From positions 62,001-126,000 of the forward strand of contig NZ_BSTQ01000014.1 in the NCBI RefSeq assembly GCF_030269605.1: 64,000 bases of DNA, written 5' to 3'. Source of the DNA: Lentzea sp. NBRC 105346. Lineage in GTDB: Bacteria > Actinomycetota > Actinomycetes > Mycobacteriales > Pseudonocardiaceae. The notes beneath the pieces are model-generated. The model saw nothing but the letters and a program-made list of their open reading frames with translations, did not search any database and had not been told where the DNA came from. Shown one piece after another: positions 8,480 to 16,163 of the stretch; position 1 is the stretch's first letter, and every line of letters begins with the position of its first letter. The translations under genes were made by a program, and so were the position numbers.

Positions 8480-8763
8480 CGAGTCCTCCTGGAATAGATC
8501 CAGAGAAGTGCGACGAGCGCGGCGAGGATCGCCCCGACGGTCGCCGGATGCCTGCGCGCCTTCTCCACTTGCTTCGCGACGGGCACCGGCAGCGCCTGCA
8601 CGGCGTGGTCGGTGGCTTCCGTGAGCCGGACGGTCGTCTCGTGCGCCTTGTCCTTGACGCGGCCGGGCACGTCCAGCTTGTGCGTCAGTGCCTCGACCGT
8701 CTCGCCGAGCTCCCGGCGGGTCCGTTCGATGTCCTCGCGGAGCTCGTTCTCCGGTGTCGTCAT
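8476..8763 (-). CDS. DUF3618 family protein
   Basis: The 95-residue protein begins with the family helix (ELREDIERTRRELGETVEAL) and ends in one transmembrane segment (VGAILAALVALLWIYS) with a basic tail. Both ends overlap their neighbours by ATGA, so the three-gene unit must be cotranscribed and probably translationally coupled. The family is common in actinobacteria next to holin-like proteins; function is unknown. Confidence 0.85.
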   Translation of the reverse strand: MTTPENELREDIERTRRELGETVEALTHKLDVPGRVKDKAHETTVRLTEATDHAVQALPVPVAKQVEKARRHPATVGAILAALVALLWIYSRRTR

Positions 8764-9155
8764 CGGTGTGCTCCCTCGCGGATCGTGGCGATGTCCTGTT
8801 TCACGCTCGCCATCGCCTGCTCCGGCACCGGCGGCACGCCCCGCTTGATCTGGGCGCGCCCGATCAACGCGAGGATCCCGGCGATGACCAGGAGTGCGGC
8901 GGCGATGATGAACGCCGCGGCCCACGGTTCCAGCACCTGGGCCAGCAGCAGAATGAGTCCGGCGACCACGCTGAGGCCGCCCCACCACGCGAAGACGCCG
9001 GCACCGCCGAAGAGACCTGCGCCGACGCCCGCGTGTTTGCCCTTGTCGCGCAGCTCGGCGGAGGCGAGCCGCATCTCGTCGCGGACGAGGTGACTGACCT
9101 GCTCGGACAGCCGGCTGACGAGCTGCGCGGTCGACGGTTCGTTGTCCATGTTCAC
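8760..9155 (-). CDS. Phage holin family (actinobacterial Holin-X like) membrane protein
   Basis: This 131-residue protein has an N-terminal amphipathic helix (LVSRLSEQVSHLVRDEMRLA) and two hydrophobic segments near residues 45-75 and 80-100. It belongs to the chromosomal actinobacterial holin-like family found with DUF3618 and DUF4235, not to a prophage: no phage gene is nearby. It leads the operon. An ATG two codons later is an alternative start. Confidence 0.82.
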   Translation of the reverse strand: MNMDNEPSTAQLVSRLSEQVSHLVRDEMRLASAELRDKGKHAGVGAGLFGGAGVFAWWGGLSVVAGLILLLAQVLEPWAAAFIIAAALLVIAGILALIGRAQIKRGVPPVPEQAMASVKQDIATIREGAHR

Positions 9156-9195
9156 CGGCTACCCCCGGTAGCCGACGTTTACTCAGCCCGGCCGG

Positions 9196-9255
9196 GGGCT
9201 AGCGAACGTGACGTTCATGGACATCTATGTCCCCGAACGTCACGTTCGCTAGCCC
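9196..9255. repeat. 60-bp near-perfect palindrome upstream of the holin operon
   Basis: A 21-bp arm (9196-9216) is exactly complementary to 9235-9255, and the loop contains a second stem GGACAT/ATGTCC (9219-9224 with 9227-9232). It lies between the holin-operon start and the thioredoxin terminator. It could be a terminator for read-through, an operator or a dispersed palindrome. Confidence 0.7.
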
Positions 9256-9264
9256 GAAACAGCG

Positions 9265-9300
9265 CAGGGGCACCCCCTGGTCTCCCGAGGGGTGCCCCTG
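9265..9300 (-). terminator. Terminator of the thioredoxin gene
   Basis: CAGGGGCACCCC (9265-9276) pairs exactly with 9289-9300 over a 12-nt loop, 10 nt beyond the thioredoxin stop. There is no U-tract, as is usual in high-GC actinobacteria. Confidence 0.65.
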
Positions 9301-9309
9301 AACCTTTGG

Positions 9310-9678
9310 TTACTGGGCCTCTTGGGCCTGCTTGACCTTTTCGTGGACCTCAGTCATGTCCACGTCACGGGCCTGCTTGATCAGATCCTCCAGCGCGGGC
9401 GCGGGCAACGCACCAGGCTGCGAGTAGAGCACAACACCCTCGCGCACGATCATCAGCGTGGGGATCGAGCGGATGCCGAAGGCCGCCGCGAGCTGCTGCT
9501 GGTCCTCGGTGTCGACCTTGCCGAACACCAGGTCCTCGTGCTGCTCCGACGCGTCCTCGAAGACGGGCGCGAACGCACGGCACGGACCGCACCACGACGC
9601 CCAGAAGTCGACCAGGACGATGCCGGACCCGCCGACCACCTCGTCGAAGTTCTCCGTGGTCAGCTCGACCGTGGCCAT
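9310..9678 (-). CDS. Thioredoxin
   Basis: This 122-residue cytoplasmic thiol-disulphide reductase has the active site WCGPC at residues 29-33 and the cis-proline in IPTLM near 72. It carries a charged tail of about 14 residues beyond the usual thioredoxin length. An AAGGAG ribosome site precedes the ATG at 9678. It lies 65 nt after the LuxR regulator on the same strand and is followed by a strong hairpin. Confidence 0.93.
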   Translation of the reverse strand: MATVELTTENFDEVVGGSGIVLVDFWASWCGPCRAFAPVFEDASEQHEDLVFGKVDTEDQQQLAAAFGIRSIPTLMIVREGVVLYSQPGALPAPALEDLIKQARDVDMTEVHEKVKQAQEAQ

Positions 9679-9743
9679 CTGCACTCCTTCACGTTTGGGG
9701 CTGTCCGGTCCAACGCACAGCCTCCGGAAGGAATTCCCCGGAG

Positions 9744-12359
9744 TCACGCGCTCGAAGCCATGTCGGTCGGAAGATCGGTGCGATCCTTCACGTTGAGCTT
9801 GCGATACACGCGCGTGAGGTGCTGTTCGACGGTGCTGGGCGTGATGAACAGCTTGTCCGCGATCTCCCGGTTGGTGTGGCCGGTCGCGGCGAGCGCGGCG
9901 ACCCGGCGTTCGGCCCCGGAGAGCGCGTCCGTGTGGCACGGCGAGTGCGGGTGTTCGTCGGGGAGGAGTTCGCGGCACAACGGCAGGGCGTCGCACTCGC
10001 GGGCGACGTGCCAGGCGCGGCGCAGGACCATGCGGGCCCGGCGCTGGTCGCCGAGGGCGTGCTGGGCCCGCGACAGCTCGCCCAGCGCCTTGGCCAGCTC
10101 GTACCGGTCGCCGCAGCGTTCCAGCACCTCGGTGGCCTCGGCCAGCAGCGCCAGCCGGCGCGGGGGTTCCTCGCACGCCGCGAGGATGCGCAGCGCGATG
10201 CCGCGGGCGCGGCCGTCGGGGGTCAGCGACAGCTGTTCCTCGGCCAAAAACCGGGCCCGTTCCGGCGAGCACTGGCGCAGCCACGCCTCCGCCGCGCCGG
10301 TGCGCCACGGCACGAACGCGGGCGCGTCGAGCCGCCACGACGTGACCAGCTCGCCGATCACCAGGAAGTCGGCGAGCGCGGCGTGGTGGCGGCCGGTGGC
10401 GAGGTGGTGCTGGCCGCGCGCGTAGAGGTAGTGGACGCCCGCGCGGGTTTCGAACATCGCTTCCGGGACCGGCAGTTCGACCAGGCGGGCCGCGTCGTCG
10501 AGGCGGCCCGACAACGTCGCGGCCTGCAGGGCGCAGGACAGGGGAAAGCCGAGGTTGGTGCCCCAGCCCTGGTGGGCCAGCAGCCCGAGTGCCGTGTCGG
10601 CGCGCTGGGCGGCGTCGCGCAGGTCGCCCTGCCGCAGCGAGATCTCGGCGCGGGTGCCGGCCAGCAGGGCGAGCAACGTCTCCGCGCGCCGGCCCGACGC
10701 CGCGGCGAGCAGGCGGTCGCACCACGTGGCCGCGGTGTCGAGGTGGTCGGCGTAGACCAGGGCCAGCAGGGCGGCGACGCGGTAGTCGGACACGCCGTTG
10801 GCCCGTGCGCCCTGCAGGATCTGCTCGGCCGTCACGACCGCCTCGCCGCTGCAGCGCCCGGTGAGCACCTGCGCCAGCGCGGTCGTCGCGCGCGCCCACG
10901 GGTCGGCGGTCAGCGTGCTCGGTGTATCCAAAGGACAACCGTCCTCGGCCAGCCGCGGGTAGCAGGTGGCCAGCCACAGCTCGACCGTCCGCGGAAGTGA
11001 CCCGGACGCACGAACCCGTTCGAGTGCTTCTTCCGCTTCGTCGAGCCGGCCGTGCCACAACAGCTGCCGCAGCAACGAAACGTTGTCCCAGCACCCCAGC
11101 AACCCCTCACGAGAGGCGGTGAGCAGCGCCGGGAAGTGCCGCGCCGCGGTCGCCGGGCTGGTGCGCCACTCCACCCTGGCCAGCCGCGACCGGGTCGCGG
11201 CGCGCCGCCGGTCGTCCGCGCCCGTGCGCACGGCCCGTTCGAGGTGCCGCACGGCCTCGTCGACGTCACCCTCACGCAGCGCGTGTTCGGCCGCGTCGTG
11301 CAGCACTGGCGCCGCCCACGCGGCGAGCGGACGGTCTGCGGCGGCCAGGTGCCGGGCCACGTCGACCGCGGGGGCGCCCTGGTCGTGCAGCAGCCGCGCG
11401 GCCCGCAGGTGCAGCTCGCCGAGGTCGCGCTGGGGCAGGTCGTCGCGGATCACCGACGCCGCGGCCGGGTGCCGGAACCAGCCGTCGCACAACAGGCCCG
11501 CGTTCTCCATGCCGCGCAACAGGTACGGCACGTCCACGCCGGTCAACCGGCCGAGCAGCGCTGGGGAGGTGTCCTCGCCGAGCACGGCGAGCCCGGCGGC
11601 GAGCGCCGCGACTCCGGGATCGGCGCGTTGCAGGCACGCCAGCAGGACCTCACGGAACGCGGGCCCGGTGAGCCCGCCGGTCGCCGCGTGATCTTCCAGC
11701 AACGCGTGGGCCAGCAACGGGTTTCCGCCGCTCAACCGGTGCAGGTCCTCGCCGAGCGCGCCGGACAGGACGCCGATCTCGCGGCGCGTCAGCGTGCCGA
11801 GGCGGACCCGCCGGCAATGTCGTTCCCGCAGCAGCTCGCCGTGGAACGGCGACCGCGGCCGGTCGTTCTCCGAGAGCACCAGCAGGATCCGGGCCGTCCC
11901 GATGCGGCGAGCCAGGAACAGCAGGCAGTCCAACGACGGGGCGTCGGCGTGCTGGAGGTCGTCCACGCCAACGAGCAGCGGTCCCTCGGCGGCGAGGTCG
12001 GTGAAGGCGTGGCACACGTCGTTCAACATCATCACGTGCTCGGGCACGCGCGGATCGATCACGGAGAGCCCGCTGGCGACGAGCCGGGCCATCCGCCCTG
12101 GTGCGGAGGGGAGGAGCTGGCCGATGACCCCGAACGGGAGCAACCGCTCGGCCGGTGCGCAGGTGGCCTTGAGAAACCGAACGCCCGCCTTTGACGCTAT
12201 CTCCGCAAAGATGTGAATCAACTCGGTCTTTCCGCAACCGACCGGGCCGCTCACGAGAGCGACCCGGCCGTTTCCGGAAAGGCTGTCCGCCAGCATGCGG
12301 TCAAGTTGGGCAAGTTGGTCCGCTCGTCCGATCAAGGTCACGCAGTTGCGCACGGACAA
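9744..12359 (-). CDS. Large ATP-binding LuxR-family regulator (LAL type)
   Basis: This 871-residue regulator has an N-terminal AAA/NB-ARC-like ATPase with Walker A GPVGCGKT near residue 40 and Walker B LLVGVDDLQHAD near 145. A long helical repeat middle follows, and a C-terminal LuxR helix-turn-helix (LSGAERRVAALAATGHTNRE...) near 810-860. LAL proteins usually activate secondary-metabolite or sugar-uptake genes after binding ATP and an effector. TTG at 12359 is taken as the start; GTG at 12353 is possible. It is 33 nt after the monooxygenase gene and probably cotranscribed, making that gene and thioredoxin possible targets. Confidence 0.9.
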   Translation of the reverse strand: MSVRNCVTLIGRADQLAQLDRMLADSLSGNGRVALVSGPVGCGKTELIHIFAEIASKAGVRFLKATCAPAERLLPFGVIGQLLPSAPGRMARLVASGLSVIDPRVPEHVMMLNDVCHAFTDLAAEGPLLVGVDDLQHADAPSLDCLLFLARRIGTARILLVLSENDRPRSPFHGELLRERHCRRVRLGTLTRREIGVLSGALGEDLHRLSGGNPLLAHALLEDHAATGGLTGPAFREVLLACLQRADPGVAALAAGLAVLGEDTSPALLGRLTGVDVPYLLRGMENAGLLCDGWFRHPAAASVIRDDLPQRDLGELHLRAARLLHDQGAPAVDVARHLAAADRPLAAWAAPVLHDAAEHALREGDVDEAVRHLERAVRTGADDRRRAATRSRLARVEWRTSPATAARHFPALLTASREGLLGCWDNVSLLRQLLWHGRLDEAEEALERVRASGSLPRTVELWLATCYPRLAEDGCPLDTPSTLTADPWARATTALAQVLTGRCSGEAVVTAEQILQGARANGVSDYRVAALLALVYADHLDTAATWCDRLLAAASGRRAETLLALLAGTRAEISLRQGDLRDAAQRADTALGLLAHQGWGTNLGFPLSCALQAATLSGRLDDAARLVELPVPEAMFETRAGVHYLYARGQHHLATGRHHAALADFLVIGELVTSWRLDAPAFVPWRTGAAEAWLRQCSPERARFLAEEQLSLTPDGRARGIALRILAACEEPPRRLALLAEATEVLERCGDRYELAKALGELSRAQHALGDQRRARMVLRRAWHVARECDALPLCRELLPDEHPHSPCHTDALSGAERRVAALAATGHTNREIADKLFITPSTVEQHLTRVYRKLNVKDRTDLPTDMASSA

Positions 12360-12392
12360 TCACCGACCGCGGGTTCGAACGGGTATCCGAGT

Positions 12393-13538
12393 TCACTCGA
12401 TCGGACGCGGCCGGAATCTGTTGTGGAATAGCTGTTCACGGAGGTCATCCACCAGTTCGGCGAGATCGTGCGGATCGTGTGCGGTGCCGAACAGGTAGAA
12501 GTCGGGACGAACGAGTGCGCCGATCTCGCCGGCCGCCGCGAAGTACGGCAGATACACGTCGTCGACGTCCACGACCGCGTCTTCGCCCACCGTGTCGAGC
12601 GGTGTCCCCGCTGGTAGCAACTGCACCATGTGCGCGTCGATGTCCTCGAGGAACGCGCGCAGCCGGTCGCTCAGCACCCGGCGCGGTTCCTCGGTCGACA
12701 CGAGCACGAATCCGCGCCCGACGACGTCGTCGAACGGGCCGCGCTCGTCGGTGCTCGCGACGCTGGCCTGCGGCAACAGGTGCCCGGTGTGGCTGCATCG
12801 GCGGCCCTCGCTCCGGTGCAGCACCCCGGCGGAGAGCCGGCGCGGGGTCTGGCGTTCGAGCGCGTAGCTGTCCAGCAGCGTCTCGCCCGCCCGGCCACGT
12901 AACACCAGGTCGAGCTTCCACGCGAGGTTCGCGGCGTCCCGGATGCCGCCGCACAGACCGGGCCCGCCGAACACCGACACCGGCTGCATCGCGTCCCCGA
13001 CCAGCAGGATCCGGCCGGACCGCCAGCGGCTGGCCTCGTGGTGGAAGCTGTGCATCCCGTCGCACCCGACGACCCAGGACGACGTGACCACGTCGCCGCC
13101 CGCGACGACCTCGGCGTGCAGCCCGCGGTCCACCAGCAGTGTCGCGTCGACCCCGCGCAGCACGTTGAGGTTCGGCAGCCGCGTGGCGCGGTCGGCGAGC
13201 GCGGCTTCCAGCGCGCCCTGGTGCAACATCGTCAACTCCGGCCAGCACTTCTGCCTGGAGAATCGCAGGGTTTCATTCTCGAATTCAAGACTGGTGCCGG
13301 GTACACCAATTTGCCGCAACTTTTGTCCTAATCCTGCGGTGGTGAGCACGCGCATCGTCTCCGCATCGAACCCGACCACTCTCGGAATGCTGGTGGAGCG
13401 TGGTGTCGGGTCGACGACGGTGGTGAGCCAGCCCCGTTGTGCGAGAAGTGTGCCGAGCACCTGTCCTACTGGCCCGTGGCCCACGACCAGCACATCGGTG
13501 TCAGGACAGGAGTGCGCGGAGGGTGTGGGCATCGCCAT
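12393..13538 (-). CDS. FAD-dependent aromatic monooxygenase (PheA/MhpA type) lacking the central substrate domain
   Basis: The 381-residue protein has the FAD Rossmann motif VLVVGHGPVGQ near residue 16, the DG motif (VVGCDGMHS) and the GD motif (GRILLVGDAMQP) followed by GGPGLCGGIRDAANLAWKL. In intact family members 100 or more residues of the substrate-binding sheet separate DG from GD. Here only FHHEASRWRS lies between them, although the frame is open, so an in-frame internal deletion is likely. The C-terminal thioredoxin-like domain is present. It probably cannot hydroxylate normally. It is cotranscribed with the LAL regulator. Confidence 0.85.
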   Translation of the reverse strand: MAMPTPSAHSCPDTDVLVVGHGPVGQVLGTLLAQRGWLTTVVDPTPRSTSIPRVVGFDAETMRVLTTAGLGQKLRQIGVPGTSLEFENETLRFSRQKCWPELTMLHQGALEAALADRATRLPNLNVLRGVDATLLVDRGLHAEVVAGGDVVTSSWVVGCDGMHSFHHEASRWRSGRILLVGDAMQPVSVFGGPGLCGGIRDAANLAWKLDLVLRGRAGETLLDSYALERQTPRRLSAGVLHRSEGRRCSHTGHLLPQASVASTDERGPFDDVVGRGFVLVSTEEPRRVLSDRLRAFLEDIDAHMVQLLPAGTPLDTVGEDAVVDVDDVYLPYFAAAGEIGALVRPDFYLFGTAHDPHDLAELVDDLREQLFHNRFRPRPIE

Positions 13539-13705
13539 CGCCTACTTCCCCTTCTCGTTTGGCGGTTTTCTCCATTTCTGCATCGGCCGCGATGTGCGAC
13601 AACCCGTGTTGACTGAAAAAGCTTTCAAGGCGAAGTTAGGGAGGGGGTAGGGGCTGCCGTAGGGGGTCGGTTCAACTTTTTGTGGACTCCTTCAACGTCC
13701 TGTTG

Positions 13706-13711
13706 TAGCGT
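13706..13711 (+). promoter_or_regulatory. -10 box of a leaderless promoter
   Basis: TAGCGT ends 7 nt before the ATG at 13719, the same box and spacing as at 2257. No ribosome site lies before the start. Confidence 0.55.
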
Positions 13712-13718
13712 CCGCGCC

Positions 13719-14621
13719 ATGCAGCCCCGCTCGCTCATCGCGACCGTGCTCGCCGCGGCGTCACTGCTCGTCGCCTGCGGCTCGAAGCAGGAGAACTCCG
13801 CCGCGCCCACGTCGGCACCGGCTCAGGTCGTCGCCAAGGACGACGCGCTCGCGGCCAAGGTGCCGCCCGCCATCGCATCGACCGGCAAGCTGCGGGTCGG
13901 GTCGAACATCCAGAACCCGCCGAACAACTTCTACGACAAGGACGGCCGGACCCCGATGGGGTCCGAGGTCGACCTGGCGAACGCGATCGCGGGCAAGCTC
14001 GGCCTGAAGACCGACTACTCGGACATGGCGTTCAGCTCGCTGATCACGTCACTGCAGTCCGGGCGCATCGACATCACGATGGCCGCGATGAACGACACCG
14101 CGGAACGCCAGCAGAAGATCGACTTCGTCGACTACTTCACGTCCGGCATCACGATCATGGTGCAGAAGGGCAACCCGTCGGGCGTCAAGGGCCCGGACGA
14201 CCTGTGCGGCAAGAGCGTCGCGGTCAACCTCGGCACCAGCCAGGAGGCGTTCGCCAAGGAGCAGAGCGGCAAGTGCACCGCGGCCGGCAAGGGCGAGGTC
14301 ACGTTGACCGTCACGGACAACGACACCGGCAACCAGACCCAGCTGCGCACCGGCCGTGTCGCCGCGATCCTCAACGACCTGCCGACCGCCGTGTACCTGG
14401 CGAAGACCGCGGGTGACGGCAAGTACTTCGAGGTCGTGCCCGGTGCGCCGATCAACGGCGGCCCGTACGGCATCGGCGTCAACAAGGACAACGCCCAGCT
14501 CAGGGACGCGATCGCGGCCGCGTTGCAGGCGCTGATCGACGACGGCACGTACGGCAAGATCATGAAGAACTGGGACGTCGAGCAGGGTGCGATCAAGAAG
14601 GCCACGGTCAATGGCAAGTAG
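13719..14621 (+). CDS. ABC transporter substrate-binding lipoprotein (polar amino-acid type)
   Basis: This 300-residue lipoprotein binds an amino acid or related solute outside the membrane and delivers it to the permease encoded next. The signal peptide ends in the lipobox LLVAC with Cys20 as the lipidated residue. The SBP_bac_3 fold is recognisable from LRVGSNIQNPPNNFYD and the second-lobe RIDITMAAMNDTAERQQKIDFVDYF. It overlaps the permease gene by 11 nt. The ligand is unknown. Confidence 0.9.
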   Translation: MQPRSLIATVLAAASLLVACGSKQENSAAPTSAPAQVVAKDDALAAKVPPAIASTGKLRVGSNIQNPPNNFYDKDGRTPMGSEVDLANAIAGKLGLKTDYSDMAFSSLITSLQSGRIDITMAAMNDTAERQQKIDFVDYFTSGITIMVQKGNPSGVKGPDDLCGKSVAVNLGTSQEAFAKEQSGKCTAAGKGEVTLTVTDNDTGNQTQLRTGRVAAILNDLPTAVYLAKTAGDGKYFEVVPGAPINGGPYGIGVNKDNAQLRDAIAAALQALIDDGTYGKIMKNWDVEQGAIKKATVNGK

Positions 14622-15417
14622 TGACCTGGAGGTCGTCCCGCTGCGGCACTGGGGCCGCTGGGTCGGCGCGGCGGCGATCGTCGCGGTGCTCGGCGGCCTG
14701 TTCGCCGCCTTCGTCGACGCGAAGATCATCTGGGCGGACGTCCCGGAGTTCTTCCTGCACGAGACGATGCTGGAGGGCCTGCTCAACACGATCGTGCTCG
14801 CCGTCTGCGCGCAGGCGGGCGCGATCGTGCTCGGTGTGGTCATCGCGCTGATGCGGCTGTCGGCCAACCCGGTGGCCCGCTGGTTCGCGGTCGGCTACAT
14901 CTGGCTGTTCCGCGGGCTGCCGGTGCTGCTGCAGATCCTCGTGTGGTTCAACCTCGCGCTGGTGTTCGAGCACATCTCGATCCCGATGCTGTTCGAGGCG
15001 AAGACGAACGTGCTGGTCACGGCGTTCGTCGCGGCCCTGCTCGGCCTCGGGCTCAACGAGAGCGCCTACATGGCCGAGATCGTCCGCGCCGGCCTGACCA
15101 GCGTCGACCCCGGCCAGGTGGAGGCGGCGAAGTCGATCGGCATGACGCCGTCGCTGACCCTGCGGCGCGTGGTGCTGCCGCAGGCCATGCGCGTGATCAT
15201 CCCGCCGACGGGCAACAACTTCATCAACATGCTCAAGGGCACCTCGATGGCCTCGGTGATCGGGTTCCTGGAGCTGGTGCACGCGGCGAACAACATCGCG
15301 TCGCGCAACCTCGAGGTGATGGAGACCCTGCTCGCCGCGGCCGCCTGGTACATGGTGCTGGTCAGCATCGCGTCCGTCGGACAGCACTACCTGGAGCGAC
15401 GTTATGGCCGTGGTTGA
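14611..15417 (+). CDS. Amino-acid ABC transporter permease (HisM/GlnP family)
   Basis: The 268-residue integral membrane protein has about five to six transmembrane helices and the permease EAA loop (EAAKSIGMTPSLTLRRVVLP) that contacts the ATPase. A single permease gene implies a homodimeric channel. The ATG at 14611 overlaps the substrate-binding gene, and the 3' end overlaps the ATPase gene by 14 nt, so the three genes form a coupled operon. Confidence 0.92.
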   Translation: MASSDLEVVPLRHWGRWVGAAAIVAVLGGLFAAFVDAKIIWADVPEFFLHETMLEGLLNTIVLAVCAQAGAIVLGVVIALMRLSANPVARWFAVGYIWLFRGLPVLLQILVWFNLALVFEHISIPMLFEAKTNVLVTAFVAALLGLGLNESAYMAEIVRAGLTSVDPGQVEAAKSIGMTPSLTLRRVVLPQAMRVIIPPTGNNFINMLKGTSMASVIGFLELVHAANNIASRNLEVMETLLAAAAWYMVLVSIASVGQHYLERRYGRG

Positions 15418-16162
15418 GGCGATCGGTGTCCGCAAGTCGTTCGGGCACACCGAGGTGCTGCGCGGCGTCGACCTGACGGTCGAGCAGGGGCAGGTGGTGT
15501 GCATGCTCGGTCCGTCCGGCGCGGGGAAGAGCACGTTCCTGAGGTGCGTGAACCACCTGGAGACGATCGACTCCGGCCGCATCTGGGTCGACGGCGTGCC
15601 CGTCGGGTTCCGGCAGCACAACGGCAAGCTCCACGAGCTGCGCGAGAAGGACGTCGCCGCGCAGCGACGGCACATCGGCATGGTGTTCCAGCGGTTCAAC
15701 CTGTTCCCGCACCGCACGGCGCTGGAGAACATCGTCGAGGGACCGGTGCAGGTGCTCGGTGTTCCGGTCGCCAAGGCGCGTGCGGACGCGCTGGCGTTGC
15801 TGGAACGCGTGGGGCTGGCCGAGAAGGCGTCGGCGTACCCGCGCCAACTCTCCGGCGGCCAGCAGCAACGCGTCGCGATCGCGCGTTCGCTCGCGATGAA
15901 GCCCAAGCTGATGCTGTTCGACGAACCGACGTCCGCGCTCGACCCCGAGCTGGTCGGCGAGGTGCTCGACGTGATGGTGTCGCTCGCCCGCGAGGGGATG
16001 ACCATGATCGTGGTGACACACGAGGTCGGGTTCGCCCGCTCGGTCGCGGACCAGGTGGTGTTCATGGTGGACGGCGCGATCGTCGAGTCCGGGCCGCCCG
16101 AGCAGGTGTTGGACAATCCACAGCAGCCGCGCACCCGACAGTTCCTCGCAAAGGTGTTCTGA
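15404..16162 (+). CDS. Amino-acid ABC transporter ATP-binding protein (GlnQ/HisP family)
   Basis: This 252-residue ATPase powers the transporter. Walker A is GPSGAGKS near residue 37, the signature LSGGQQQR, Walker B LMLFDEPTSALD and the switch histidine VVTHE all match polar amino-acid importers. The next gene, a fused aminotransferase-regulator, starts two bases after the stop, so transport and that protein are made together. Confidence 0.95.
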   Translation: MAVVEAIGVRKSFGHTEVLRGVDLTVEQGQVVCMLGPSGAGKSTFLRCVNHLETIDSGRIWVDGVPVGFRQHNGKLHELREKDVAAQRRHIGMVFQRFNLFPHRTALENIVEGPVQVLGVPVAKARADALALLERVGLAEKASAYPRQLSGGQQQRVAIARSLAMKPKLMLFDEPTSALDPELVGEVLDVMVSLAREGMTMIVVTHEVGFARSVADQVVFMVDGAIVESGPPEQVLDNPQQPRTRQFLAKVF

Positions 16163-16163
16163 G

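Noticed and set aside
8760..9155. Holin-like gene as evidence of a prophage
   Set aside because: It is the chromosomal actinobacterial family with DUF3618 and DUF4235; no phage genes are nearby.
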